A stretch of 64,000 nucleotides of DNA from Galeruca laticollis. Lineage: Eukaryota; Arthropoda; Insecta; Coleoptera; Chrysomelidae. Position numbers and translations under genes: made by a program. The notes beneath the pieces were generated by a model that saw nothing but the letters and a program-made list of their open reading frames with translations, was not told the origin of the DNA and made no database searches. Positions 32,666 through 44,200 of the stretch are shown in pieces (within the stretch, counting starts at the first letter, position 1; the number at the start of each line of letters is the position of its first letter). Where the stretch lies: the NCBI GenBank assembly GCA_963921935.1, contig OY998175.1, positions 229,360,122 through 229,424,121 on the forward strand. The letters are read 5' to 3'.

Positions 32666-34488
32666 CCTCCTGAAAGTAACGTTCTAACTGACGAAGATTC
32701 AGGTGATGAAGATGAGGGGGGCTTGGCTGCCAATTCATCTGCCAGGCAACTTTCTGCTCCAGCAGACGTTGTATTTAACAATAACGAGAGACTTGGTATG
32801 GAAAATAATGATATAGATGAGGTAGAAATAGAACCACCAGTTACTAATTCTGTTCTAAACAGTGAAACTAAACCAAAAAACTTCGAATTTGTTCAGGGTG
32901 ATCTACAAAACTTAGGTCACGAGTTCTCAAAACCGGATTACTCTAAATACAGCGCAATGAGCTGTGTTGATTTATTTGAACTCTTTTTCTCCGACGATTT
33001 ATTGCAGAAAATAATAACAGAAACTACTAATTATGCTTTATTCAAAAATGCTGCAGATCCACAAATCACCATAGAAGAAATGAAAGTTTTCATTGGAATT
33101 CTTATTTTGAGTGGCTATAACATTTTACCATCAAAGAGAAACTACTGGAAAAACTCGAAAGATTTCAAAAATCTGATGGTATCAGAAGCTATGAGACGCG
33201 ACAGGTTTCTACAAATATGTAGATATATACATTTTGCAAATAATAATGCTCATGATATCTCAGACAAAATGTATAAACTGCGTCCTCTAACAGATCAACT
33301 GAAAGTAAAGTTTCTTGAACATTTCATCCCGGAAGAAAACCTATCATACGACGAGTCAATGATTCGCTACTTTGGTCGCCTTGGATGTAAGCAATTCATC
33401 CGTGGTAAGCCTGTTAGGTTTGGTTACAAAGTTTGGTGTCTTAACGCTCCAAGTGGCTACCTAGTAGATTTTGAAATTTATCAAGGGAAAACCCAAGATC
33501 AAACACAAACTATGAATCACTTTTCGGTAAATGCGCAGCTCGACTGGTAACAATGATCGAGGAAATGGGAGATAAAAGATTGCTTAGATAAAACTTTTTC
33601 TGCGATAATCTTTTTACTGGTGTCAACTTATTATGTACCCTGAAAGTAAATGGATATACAGGAACATGAACTCTACGGGACGATAGACTCCCAAAAAATT
33701 GTCCGCTCAAGCAGAAAAAACAGGTGCAAAAGGAACTAAGAGGAGAGTTTTGTTCGGCGGTAGATAAAGCAAGCGGAATTATTTTTGTTAGGTGGAATGA
33801 CAACAATGTAGTGACCATGGGTAGTACTTCTTATGGCGTAGAACCAATTAGAACAGTTGACAGATTCAGTAAAAAAGAGAAAAGGATAGTTCCTGTACCA
33901 AGACCAGATATAGTAATGCGTTACAACAAAAATATGGGTGAAACCGATCAAATGGATAACAACATTTCCTGGTTAGTTATTTCTCAATTTTATGATAGTA
34001 CTTACTATATTTTCATATACAATTTTTGTAGCTACCGCATTGGAATTCGATCCAAAAAATGGTACTGGACCATTTTTACTTATTTAATAGATGCGGCAGT
34101 TCAAAATGCGTGGATTTTATACAGAAATAGTGGGCGAAAAATTAATCAACTAGAGTTAAGGCGACATATTTCCCAGGTAAGATTTGGATGTTTGACTATC
34201 AAGATATTTCTGTACTTTGTTCTCTTTATTTTAGACTTATCTTACAAGATATCAAGTACCATCACGAGCACCCGGTAGAGTACCAAGAGCTGCAGCTTAT
34301 GATTTTAGGGTTAGTAATGATATAAGGTTTGATGGATAGACCATTACGTAATTTCAGTACCCGAAGGTAAAAGAAGAAGATGTGGTGGGGATAATTGTAT
34401 TATCCGAGGTAGAACAATGTGCTGTAAATGCAATATTGGGCTTTGCATCGACTGCTTCCGGAACTTTCATACACAACATATGTTATGA
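32615..34488 (+). pseudogene. piggyBac transposase, two short introns, several lesions
   Basis: The start ATG at 32615 is followed by a TA microsatellite read as an IYIYIY run, then an acidic N-terminus. The DDE_Tnp_1_7 core shows KVFIGILILSGYNILPSKRN, LSYDESMIRYFGR (first Asp), GYKVWCLNAPSGYL and FVRWNDNNVV (later Asp). Introns at 33972-34031 (60 nt) and 34177-34234 (58 nt) have GT-AG ends and rejoin in frame around GETDQMDNNIS / YRIGIRSKKWYW. The C-terminal Cys-rich domain (RRRCGGDNC, CCKCNIGLCIDCF) ends at TGA 34486. Lesions: a frame change near 33510, stops near 33589 and 33667, and a one-base loss near 34338 just before the Cys-rich domain. Confidence 0.9.
32623..32662. repeat. (TA)n microsatellite inside the piggyBac N-terminal coding region
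   Basis: About 19 TA dinucleotides immediately after the start codon context. Because TATATA is read as alternating Ile-Tyr, the frame stays open. Confidence 0.95.
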
Positions 34489-34931
34489 GTTATAAGTGAT
34501 GTAACGCCTAAAAGTCCCATATGGGAACATCCCCTTTTAGGGGGTTTGTCTAAAAAATTAAATATAACATTATTAGAAATGTGTTTTGTTATTTATTTTC
34601 ACTAATTGATTAACAAAAATATTAATAATTTCAAGAATTTTTATTTCTCGGCGCTAATGGGTTAATATATCTAAGAACGAGCTTTAAGAGTGGATCCACT
34701 TGCTAAAGCTGTCCCTACTCGAGATTCTACTCATCATTATGGGGATGAGTAAGCCCTCTTTTTTGATCTGTGCTTCTTGATCTTCATTGCTGGACGCGGT
34801 CCAGCTGTTTTCTCTGCCGTGGATGCCCGGCGTAGGTTGAGGTGGGTCTTCGGATCTTCTCCATGACATCCTTCTCTTGATCCAGCACTCGGTAGATCTG
34901 TTGGTTCCTGATATACCAAGGAGCGTTCACA

Positions 34932-36084
34932 GAAAATGTTATGGTTGCGTATTTTACGTATTTGTCAAGAAAATTTAAAAGTTCGACATTATGGGCACAA
35001 TATTCAATGATTGAAGCTGAATTAAACATCAAACATAATGTAAAAATGGAAAATTATACCAAATTAGCTGCATTTTTAAAGCGACAAGTAGAAAATTATA
35101 CCCCGAAAAAATCAAAAGTATTAACAAAAGACCAATTTGATAAATTTCTTCAGGATGCACCCAATAATGTTTATTTAGCAACAAAAGTACGTACTTTCTT
35201 ATTTGTTTTAATATTATTACACTTATTAAATCGTTGGTAATAATATCCTTTAGAAGATTAATATTCAAATTGACAACAACTAACGTATTTCGAAGTTATT
35301 ACGTATATACCTCGATAGCTCAGCGGTAGAGGTTTTGTGTTCTGTCTCGGAGGTCTGCGGTTCGAATCTCAACGCCGGCGGATTTTTCTTTACTTATTTC
35401 AATGTTTGTTTTTAGGTTATATTAATATTTGGAGTCACAGGAGCCTGTAGATGCGATGAACTCTTTTTATTTGAAGTACAGCGAAATCCAAGATATAGGA
35501 AATTTAATTTTAGTAAATATCACAAACACAAAAAAACGGTCATTTACTATAATTGGCGATTTTTATTTGAGCTTGGTCAGACAGTATATCAAAACGGTAA
35601 ATGTCGCCGTGTGGTAATGGGTATACATAAAATTTCAAACGTTCCAAAAGACGTTGCTATGTTTTTGAAATTAACAAATCCTCATGAATATACGGGACAT
35701 TGCCTTCGTAGGACTTCAGCAACTATTTTAGTGACAACGGAGGGGACATTACCGCTTTAAAACGACATGGTGGATGGAAATCCACGAGTGTTGCTGAAGG
35801 GTACTTAGAAGATTCTGTTTCCACCAAGAAACAAACTGCACAAAAAATACTTCATTGGGAAGAACAACCAAGTACGAGTTCTGGAATCAAGAGAGATTCA
35901 CATTCAGGAAACCTTTCAAATGACAATATTTCTAACATAATAAATATAGACAAACATCTTACTAATCATAACATGTACACCAATGACAAGATTGTGAATG
36001 TCGAAACCGAAAGCGGTGGAAGTGGCCTAAATTTAAATAACTGCAGTGTACAAAACTGCATCTTCAATATTACAATTAATAAGT
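34932..36084 (+). pseudogene. Crypton-like tyrosine recombinase, spliced, N-terminus lost
   Basis: Exon 34932-35186 encodes the SAM-like N-terminal core (VAYFTYLSRKFKSSTLW, KHNVKMENYTKLAAFLKR, TPKKSKVLTKDQFDKFL). A GTACGT donor and TTTTTAG acceptor (intron 35187-35415) join in phase to VILIFGVTGACRCDEL, which carries the first catalytic Arg. After a frameshift comes IQDIGNLILVNI...SFTIIGDFYL, then YQNGKCRRVVMGIHKIS, TGHCLRRTSA (HxxR), RHGGW and VAEGYLED (the nucleophilic Tyr). The C-terminus ends NNCSVQNCIFNITINK with TAG at about 36084. At least three frame changes or deletions (near 35460, 35580, 35725) kill it. Jockey copy A removes the 5' part. Similar proteins occur in insect Cryptons; a DIRS-type origin is less likely because no RT is seen. 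Confidence 0.8.
35309..35380 (+). other. tRNA-like sequence in the recombinase intron
   Basis: A-box TAGCTCAGCGG (35316-35326) and B-box GGTTCGAATCT (35359-35369) match Pol III internal promoter consensus with tRNA-like spacing. The acceptor, anticodon and T stems do not pair well, so this is not a functional tRNA. It may be a degenerate tRNA or the head of a tRNA-derived SINE. Confidence 0.5.
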
Positions 36085-36125
36085 AGGTAATGCTTATGCA
36101 AGCCATAACTGTTTTTTCATATTTG

Positions 36126-36225
36126 TCATTTTTTCTTTATTCGGGGAAAACCTGGGATACCACACTAGAGGCCTAGGCGTGGCGTGCCACCCTGTGGCAT
36201 GTGTGCCGCGGATTGGCCACCCCTA
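36126..36225 (+). mobile_element. remnant of a hAT MITE (right end)
   Basis: GGATTGGCCACCCCTA at 36210-36225 and the preceding GCGTGGCGTGCCACCCTGTG match, in inverse, the left end of the MITE at 37328-37801. It is followed by CCTTAGAC, the likely target duplication, and then by the Jockey RT of copy B. Confidence 0.75.
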
Positions 36226-37193
36226 CCTTAGACCGTGTCTGGCACAAAGGCCTGATATACAAGGTAAGAGAAGCCGGATTCTCCAGAGCCCTCACGAAGA
36301 TATCTGAAGAACAGAAGATTCCGGATCAAGATCAACAAGGCCAAATCCGAACTGGGATGGATGGAAGCAGGAGTACCACAGGTGCTCCACAACATCTACA
36401 CGGCAGACAACTCCATGACGGGCCTCTATGCAGACGACACTGCCATCGCAATCAGAAGCACTCATCCAGCGATGGTAACGAGACGACTATAAGAAGCCGT
36501 GGACGAAATCGACGACTGGTGTACAACGTGGAAGATCAGCCTCAACGCAGTGAAGACACCAGCCGTGCTCTTCAGAAAGAAAAGGAAGAGACCTGAAGAC
36601 AATGTGGACATAACGGGAGAAGAAGTCAAGTTAGAGCACCAAAGCGAACTACCTGGGAGTCACCTTATACCAATGACTGATGTTCAAGGACCACTCTGAC
36701 TATATGGTTGACAAGACGAAAAAGGCAAGAGGACAATGGGAGGACTCATCGGAGGAAGATCCAAGTAGGGCCATCCTCATTTCCATCATGCTGTACGCAT
36801 GTACAGCACGAGGAAATACTGCAGAGAGCCACCGAACGAAGCTCCATCCCAACAGAACCTCAGCTTGATGCAAGCAGTGAACGCTCCTTGGTATATGAGG
36901 AGCCAGCAGATCTACCGAGTGTTGGACCAAGAGAAGGATGTCATGGACGAGACAGCTAGGAGAAGATTCGAAGAGCTTAAAACCCACCTTAACTTACGCC
37001 GGGCATCCACGGTCGAGAAAACAGTTGGACCGTGTCCAGCAATGAAGATCAAGAGGCACAGATCAAAGAAGAGGGCTTACTCATACCCCGAATGATATGC
37101 AGGATCTCGAGTAGGGACATGTTTAGCAAGTGGATCCACTCTTAAAGGTCGTTCTTAGATGTATTAAGCCGGCTAAGAGTTTGCCTCTTTTGG
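36226..37193 (+). mobile_element. Jockey LINE copy B, RT C-terminus and 3' UTR
   Basis: The plus strand encodes broken RT: GLIYKVREAGFSRALTKISE, WMEAGVPQ followed by NIYTADNSMTGLYADDTAIA with the catalytic YADD (near 36430), DDWCTTWKISLNAVKT and APWYMRSQQIYRVLDQEKDV, ending in a 3' UTR with TTCTTAGATGTATTAAGCCG. Several frame changes and a small deletion between GVPQ and the NIYTAD motif make it a pseudogene. It abuts copy C head-on at about 37193. Confidence 0.82.
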
Positions 37194-37327
37194 AGGGCGC
37201 GTTCAGATTTGGTCTTGTTGATCTTGATCCGGCATCTTCTGTTCTTCAGATAGCTTCGTGAGGGCTCTGGAGAATCCTGCTTCTCTCATCTTGTATATCA
37301 GGCCTTTGTGCCAGACACGGTCTATGG

Positions 37328-37801
37328 TAGGGGTGGCCAATACGCGGCACACGTGCCACAGGGTGGCACGCCTGGCCCTCTAGAGCACCCCAGGTTTTCC
37401 CCGAATAAAGAAAAATTTACAACATGATTAAATCGAACTACCAAAACTCGTACTCCACTAAATCAAAAAAGCTAAAATCCACCTCATTGAGAAGCAACAT
37501 ATGCGCCGGGACTATAAAATTTCGGCATATCTAAGAACCGCCGATTACGTCACCAATGTAGCACCCCCGCGTAACAGAGTTACTGGAATGTTTTGATTTA
37601 TTTTCAGTATTCGACCTTTATCGGTACGTGGCGTATTCTTTGTAAGAAATTAGTTTATTATCGGTTATTTAAAATCAAACAATAAGTAAAGAAGTAAATA
37701 TGTTTTTTTATTATAAAATTGGGAAAAACAAAAATTAGTGGCACACTGAAAATTTTTGGTCTCAAAAGTGACACAGCTTAGAAAAAAGTTGACCAATTCT
37801 A
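37328..37801. mobile_element. 474-bp hAT MITE inside Jockey copy C
   Basis: The left end TAGGGGTGGCCAATACGCGG and the complement of the right end, TAGAATTGGTCAAC, form diverged hAT-type inverted repeats. The flanks GTCTATGG (37320-37327) and GTTTAAGG (37802-37809) look like an 8-bp duplication with two changes. Jockey sequence resumes afterwards. No coding capacity. Confidence 0.75.
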
Positions 37802-37888
37802 GTTTAAGGCTTTACTGACATCCAAGAAGATGGCCCCCGTTGCTTGGTTTCTGTTGAATCCTTGGGTGGCGTATACTACTTACTATCT

Positions 37889-39300
37889 TTAGGACTTGGT
37901 CTTCGGCTCTTCGTTGTTTCCCGAATCCGAACTATTCTTCTGGCAGGATTCCGATGGCTTCTGTTTCTTCAAAACGACATTCTCGGCTATCGTGAGGAGT
38001 AGATGGATAGGCCTGTCGTTCAGGGGGAACTTCGGGTCGTTTTTGCCCTTTCTTAGCATGATGGTCTCCGCTTCTTTCCATTTGTCTGGAAAGTGCTTGG
38101 TCTTCAGTATTTCGTTGATGAGGGCTGTCGGGAATACCACTCCTTTTCTTAGTAGGAGCTTCCGGGCGTTGTAGATGTTGCCTGGTGCCTTTTGTGTCTG
38201 GTCCGGATGGTGTAAGCTACTTCCTCAGGGTTGGTATAGCCTAGGTTTCCGTGATCATCGTCTTGGTTTCGGTCTTCTTCTTCGACTCGGTCTAAGAAGT
38301 CCGTGATGTCGTCTGGGTGCTCGTTCAGGGTGAACTGGCGTTCCATGGCTCTTCTGAAGGCTTCAGCTTTCTCCTCATCCGCATGGGCTAGTCCGTTGAC
38401 TCCTTGTATTGTTGGGGTGTCTTTCTTGTCTTGTCCCAGGATTTTAGCAAGCTTCCATAGTCCTGGTGTGACCAGGTCCAGTTCTTCTAGTCTGTTCTTC
38501 CAGTCTTTGGATTGGTGTTTCTTCAGTTGCGTCTTCACTTCTTCTTTGTGTTTGCTCGCTTCTTTTTGTCTTCTGGGTTTCCTATCCTGTTGGCCATTCT
38601 TCACGCTCTGTTTTTCACCCTGATGAGCTGTCCTAGTTCGTCGCTGATTTTGAAGAACCTCTTGTCGTTGTCGTGCTGTTTTTCATCGCTTGTTGGATGA
38701 CTTCTTCCAGCTGTCCCAGTTCTACTGCATTGGTGATGAACGGTACTGGTCCAACCAGCCGTTCGACTCTACACTTGAACTTCTTCCAGACGGTCTTCTT
38801 CGCTTCTCTTCCTATTGTTCTGTCATCCTCGGCCAGCGTAAGGATGACTAGCTTGTAGTCGGTTCCTCCTCCGTTGGTTACATCCCATACTTTTGAATTG
38901 CTTTGTAGTATGGCGATGTCCAGTACGTCTGCTTCTCCTCTGGCAGGTATGTGTATATGTTGGTCCTAATGTGCAGCTCTGATCGCCTGTCTGCGATGCC
39001 TGGCAGCTTTCTTCCTGCTATGTTGAGGTATCTGCTATTCCAGGTTCTGGATTTGGCGTTGAAGCCTCTCATCAGGAATTCTACATCTTCTTCATGACGG
39101 TTGTCTTCAGGTCTCTTGTAAGCTGATACGATCCGTATTTCGCTGAAACCTGTTTGGACTGCAATTATGATGGCTTCCATCGTCAAAAGGTCCGGTGTGT
39201 TTATTCTGTGGTGGTCCAGTCTGCTCTTCATTAGAATGGCTACTCCCCCGCTTCTGGCGTTGTTGTCGTATCTGTAGATCTTGTAGTGCGGCCATCTGAT
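37889..39300 (-). pseudogene. Jockey ORF2 (endonuclease and N-terminal RT), broken
   Basis: The endonuclease part (38878-39300) shows RSGGVAILMKSRLDHH-like context, MEAIIIAVQTGFSEIRIVSA and RGFNAKSRTWNSRYLNIAGR. The linker and RT N-terminus (38149-38604) show TPGLWKLAKILGQDKKDTP and EEKAEAFRRAMERQF. Further RT is at 37889-38140: ALINEILKTKHFPDKWKEAE then TIMLRKGKNDP. Frames shift near 38145 and 38700-38880, so no full product can be made. Confidence 0.78.
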
Positions 39301-39399
39301 CTCGTAGGGCGAATACGTATAGGTCTTTTTCTAGTAGGTAGATGATGGCTCGTATTCCTCCGCTGTTTCAGATTCTCATTTTTAGCTGATTTGGTCCGG

Positions 39400-40230
39400 A
39401 ATGATGTGGATTCATCAACGTTTAATCAGTCTGACGAAAATGTCCTGCATATGCGTCGAGAACATTTTCATTGTTGTAGGCTGGTGGATGTCGTCTTCTT
39501 GGTTGCACTGGCGTAGCTTGTCCATGCTGCTCTGGTGGTGGTTGGTTGGCCTCCAGTTTTTCCTTGGGTGGTGTTGTTGTTTGGGATTCTGCCGTCTTTG
39601 TCGCTGTCGTCTTTTCCCTGCGTTCTTTGGGACACTATGAAGATTGGTAGTCTTCTTTATTCTCCAAATCTGGAGTGGAGTTGGGTGATTCTCTTGACCT
39701 GGATTCCCTGTCCTTGAAGGTCTTCTTTGATGTCTCCTATGTTCTCGTCAGGCGACATTCCTTTGATGACGGTCTTCGCCACTTTTTCTTCGGGATCGGT
39801 GAAAGTATATCAGTTCACACCTTGACCTTCTAATTCTCCCAGGTCCGTCTTCTATGTTTCCCAGGGGATTCCTCTTGATTGGGCTTCATTTCTTATTCTT
39901 TCGAAGTCCTTCGTCGTCTTGATTATGACTGGTTCTTGGTTGTGATATCTTCACTGCTGGTTAGGACGGGACTGGTGCTTCCTTTCTCTTATCTGCTCTT
40001 TGCTGTCGCTGTATTTCCTTCGTGAGCATAGAGAAACCTTCCTCCGTGGCGGTATCCATAGCTTCAGTTTGTATCTTTGGACAGCTTGGTTCTGCCGACT
40101 TCTCTCTTGATTCTTTAATTTTTCAGGTTGGTGGTGGTTCCTTTTTCTTTCCCTCGGACTTCAGCTTCTTTCTTTTTTGTTCAATTGACTTATCAATTGA
40201 ACCTGGAATTTTCTTATTTCGTCTTTGAAC
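39400..40230 (-). pseudogene. Jockey ORF1 (gag-like, PRE_C2HC module), broken
   Basis: The minus strand near 39850-39670 reads KTVIKGMSPDENIGDIKEDL, then GIQVKRITQLHSRFG and LPIFIVSQ, the region that precedes zinc knuckles in Jockey ORF1 proteins. The N-terminal portion near 40060-40230 is Lys/Glu-rich. Stops at several places; no intact frame. Confidence 0.65.
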
Positions 40231-40321
40231 TGCCTGGCTTGATTCGGAGAGTTTTTTTCTTGTTTCTTGGAGTTACTTTCTTGTTTCTGATAGTTTAACT
40301 GACTGTTGGTTGAGTATTATT

Positions 40322-40825
40322 TTTGAAGAAGCAACCAATCAAAAATAAAATGAACTTATGCGTTTGTTTAGAAACGCACTGTATATCAACATCGTGACCT
40401 CACAATATTTCTTTGTAGTAATTGCACTGTACTATGATATCGATATTATAATCTTATCGATACAGGAAGCACTTCCGGCCGAAATATTGTTCCTGATCTA
40501 TTTTAAGAATTATGTTCAAAAAGATAATCGAATATATTCTAGGTTTAAATTGCTTCTTAACAATTTTGAGATAAAAGCTTCGTAAAAAGTATAAAAACAC
40601 GTTTTCATTATAAAAAAAATATTCTGATGAAGGCCAAAATTGTACCGAAACGTCGAAAATGTATTTAGATAAAACGCAAATTCCATTAGATCATGTGGCG
40701 ACATCTAAGAGTTAACTCAACTTACTGAAACTATGTAGTTCATACACAATTAAGTCATCTCGAAAAATAGCTGTTCTATTAACAAAAATCTTTTTCAATT
40801 TAACATCCCGTATCTCACTAAGAAG
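40322..40825. other. spacer with a hammerhead-like core motif
   Basis: Mostly AT-rich. CTGATGA (40624-40630) followed 16 nt later by GAAAC (40647-40651), with a weak GG...CC stem between, resembles the conserved core of hammerhead ribozymes found in arthropod repeats. Stems I and III are not convincing. No gene. Confidence 0.3.
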
Positions 40826-41254
40826 CAGGGTTGGGCAAAATCTGATTTTTATTAAAAAAATCAAAAACCATTGATTTTTTCAAAAAAATCACGATTTATT
40901 TGATTTTTTAAATTTGAATATAAAATTTGAACATTTTGATTCTTTGAAATTATTGTTAATTATTTTAATGTATAAGTCTAAAAATTACTATACAATTTGC
41001 GGCTCAAAAACTTGTGACAAAGCATTTGTCACGCTTCTTGCAAGAAAATTCTTGTCGCGATTTGTTTTCCTTCTGTCCTATACACCCGCTATACAGTGCC
41101 GAGTGAGGCACGAACGCGTTTGTTGTGCCTTTTGCAAGAATATTCCTGTCGAGGCTTGTTTTCGTTCTCAACCTATAAATTGACGTTGCCCAACAATTTC
41201 ACGCATTTCGCTAGTTAGGTTAGTTAAGTGAAGTGAAAACATAAATAAAGTAAA

Positions 41255-44200
41255 ATGAGTGGAAGAAAAGAGGACCCAATATGGCAGTTCTATATTAAGA
41301 CAACAAATCCAAATAAATTGGGGTGTAGAGCTATTTATAGAAAGTGCAAGAAAGATATTCAAGGGTTAGTCCAAAGACTTAAAGCACACCACGATGTTTG
41401 TAATTATCAAGAGAGGAATAAAGGTAATTAAATTATTAATTTAATTTTATTTATATTTAATACAGATTTTTATTATTAACCCGGGAATGATCGCGTGGTT
41501 TGATTTTGCCTAACATTTTTTGTTTTTTTTTTTGATTCTCCATACACTTGATATTTTATTTTGAGATAATTTAGTGAAAGTTTTGAGACATAAATATTAA
41601 TTATAAGTTAAGTAATATAGTGTAATTTTTAATTATATATTCTGAGATATTTTGAAATATTTTTTAAATATATACGTATTATATTATAAGTAGATACATT
41701 TTTGATAAATAGCAGGAATACAACAGGGTAACAAATGTTTCTATACATTATAAGACACATTTAAATCAAAGATATTGTCTACAAACACAAAAATTAAAAT
41801 ATACAAGACAATAATTAGACCAATCGTACTTTACGCCGCAGAAACCTGGAATTTAACAAAAAAAGAGGAAAACACATTAGAAATCTGGGAAAGGAAAATA
41901 CTACGGAGAATATACGGCCCAATTAAAGAAAACGGAGTATGGAGAATATGAAGAAACTACGAAGTTAATCAAAAATTCAAAAGCCCAATAATAACAAATG
42001 AAATAAGAAGTAAAAGATTAAGGACATGTACAACGTCTAGGTAATGAAAGGTGTGTCAAGAAAATACAGGAAACTAAAAGACAAGGACGAAGAGCAAAAG
42101 GACGACCGAAAACTAGATGGTTGGATGGTTTAGAAGAAGATCTTGAAGAAATTGGAATAAATGACTGGAAGAACAAAGCAAAAGACCGGAAAGAATGGAA
42201 AAGAATAGTAGAAGAAGCAAAGGACAGACTTCAAAGCAGAAACTAAATCGCCGAATTCACAAACTCCCTACTGATTTAAAGCAGTAGGGTTGGCCAAGCG
42301 GCTGGACACCGCTGCCGGAAAAATGAGGCTAGGAATCCCAATAGGGAGACTATGGACCTTAAGGTCTGAAAGTCAATGAGAAGAAGAAGATACATTTTTG
42401 AGATAAATTTAAAAAATTTTTGTTAGATATTATTTTTAACAAAGATAATATAATTTTTAAGGATTCATTTATAGATGTTTTAGGATATAAATTTTAGGCA
42501 TATAGGATTGTTTTTAAATGTTAGGTGAAATCTAACACGTGGCCTTTAATGTAACTTTTTTAACGCGACCTTTCCCATGTTAATTCAAGATTATCTTTAC
42601 TTTTCTATACTTACTTAATGTTTAATTTTTTTCAACTTAAAAAAATAAATTTGCTTTTACATTTCTATTGAACATTTTCTCTTTATTTTAAAATAAATAA
42701 TTCAATACTATATCAATATATCATCAATTAATCAATTTTCAATGATGTTTTTTCTCTTTCCAGAGAGTCGAATGTCGCTTGACAGTTTTGCTAGCACATC
42801 ATCTGCCTCAAGTTGTAGTTCACTCATGACGGATAGTTCATATGTATATCCACCGAAAGTACCAACAAGTCCAACAACTTTTGAGCCAGTCCAAAAAAAG
42901 AAAGCATTCGAAACTCAGCCTACCATGAGTGGTTTTGTAATGCGGACTTCAACTGCTGAAAAACATAAAATTGACAAACAAATACCAAAGGCTATTTTTG
43001 CTACTAATTCGAGCTTCAGATGTATTGAGAATTTAGAGGTGAAAAAAGCCATTCAGTTATTAAGGCCTGGTTATACACCGCCCTTGAGAAAAACGGTAGC
43101 AACAAGTCTTTTGGACGAAATCTATGAAGAAGAAAAAGAAAAATGTTTCTCCTCCCTGTCAGGACAGTCCTTAAATATGTCAATTGATGGGTGGTCAAAC
43201 GTGCACAACGAACCAGTGATATGTGCAACGATAACCACTGAAGATGGACAAGCCTTCCTATACGAAACTATAGACACATCAGGAAATCCATATATTTCAG
43301 AATATTTAACTCAAATAGTTTGTGACCTGATTTCTTCATGTGAATTCAAATACAAGTGTACCGTAAAATCTTCTGTGACAGACAATGCCGCAAATATGAC
43401 ACTTATAAGAAAAACATTAGAAGAAAAAACGATCGCAAAAGTTATAACTTAGGCCACTCTGCACATATTTTTAATTTACTGTGCAAGGACTTTCAAGTTG
43501 AAGACGTTGAAGAACATGTAGTCCAAATTGTTAAGTATTTTCGAAATAACCATTTGGCTAGAGCTAAATTCAGTCAAGCAGGAGACAGTGCTTTCGCCCG
43601 TCCAAGCGATGTGCGATGGAATAGCCTTGACGACTGCTTAGAGATGTATGTCACTCAGTGGGACATCATATTAAAAATCTGCGAAGAAAATAAAAAAGAG
43701 ATTGACTCCACTATTTACCAAAAAGTTTCAAATATTGCGATTAAACACTCGCGCAAGATTATTTAAACATTTTAAAACCTATATCAGTTGCCGTTGATAC
43801 TGCGCAGAGGAAAAATGCTACTATCGCAAATGCTGTAGAGCAGTGGAAACATTTACAATATATCTTTGACGAATCTGTGGAATTACCATTACAAAAAACA
43901 CAACAATTTAATAATCGATATAAGCAAGCACTAACGCCATGTCATTTTATAGCGTATATGTTGAATCCACAAACAACAAAATACCAGTTAACACCAGAAG
44001 AAAAGAATATAGCTTTAGAAACAATTAACGAGTTATATGAAAACACTGGACTGTTACCTTTAGTAATAAAGTTAAATGCCCGCAGTGCTCCATTTAAGCA
44101 AGTTATGATTTCGGACGAAGTAATAAAAATGTAAACGGACTACAATGGTGGTTATCACAAAATGATGAGACGGAAATCTTGAAACAATTGCCAATAATAA

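Larger units (their letters stand above)
32223..34661 (+). mobile_element. piggyBac element at TTAA
   Basis: A 2439-bp element with ends CCCATTAGCGCC (from 32223) and GGCGCTAATGGG (to 34661), each flanked by TTAA (32219-32222 and 34662-34665), the diagnostic piggyBac target. It carries one plus-strand transposase gene with two small introns. It lies inside the 3' UTR of Jockey copy A, whose sequence continues on both sides. Confidence 0.95.
32103..34935 (-). mobile_element. Jockey LINE copy A, 3' end, split by piggyBac
   Basis: The minus strand reads from about 34935: APWYIRNQQIYRVLDQEKDV, a Jockey RT C-terminal motif shared with copy B at 36880-36960. A 3' UTR follows to TTCTTAGATATATTAA, is interrupted at TTAA by the piggyBac element (32223-34661), and resumes as TTAAGCCGGCTAAGAGTTTG down to an A-rich end at about 32103. 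Heavily 5'-truncated. It in turn cuts into the tyrosine-recombinase gene that starts at 34932. Confidence 0.82.
37194..40321 (-). mobile_element. Jockey LINE copy C, ORF1 to mid-RT
   Basis: The minus strand runs from a 5' end near 40321 through ORF1, endonuclease and the first half of RT, and stops at about 37194 at the same RT region where copy B starts. Segments 37194-37420 and 36126-36345 are inverted copies that include a shared hAT MITE boundary. It complements copy B: together they cover almost the whole Jockey element but in opposite orientations. Confidence 0.8.

Noticed and set aside
35309..35380. Functional tRNA gene
   Set aside because: A and B boxes are good but the acceptor, anticodon and T stems do not pair, so I annotate only a tRNA-like sequence.
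36700..36987. 95-codon minus frame within Jockey copy B
   Set aside because: Antisense to the RT C-terminal region, which matches Jockey on the plus strand.
36126..40321. Twin-priming inversion of a single Jockey insertion
   Set aside because: Twin priming gives an inverted 5' part followed by a sense 3' part. Here the order is the reverse, and both pieces contain the same overlapping RT and MITE segment.
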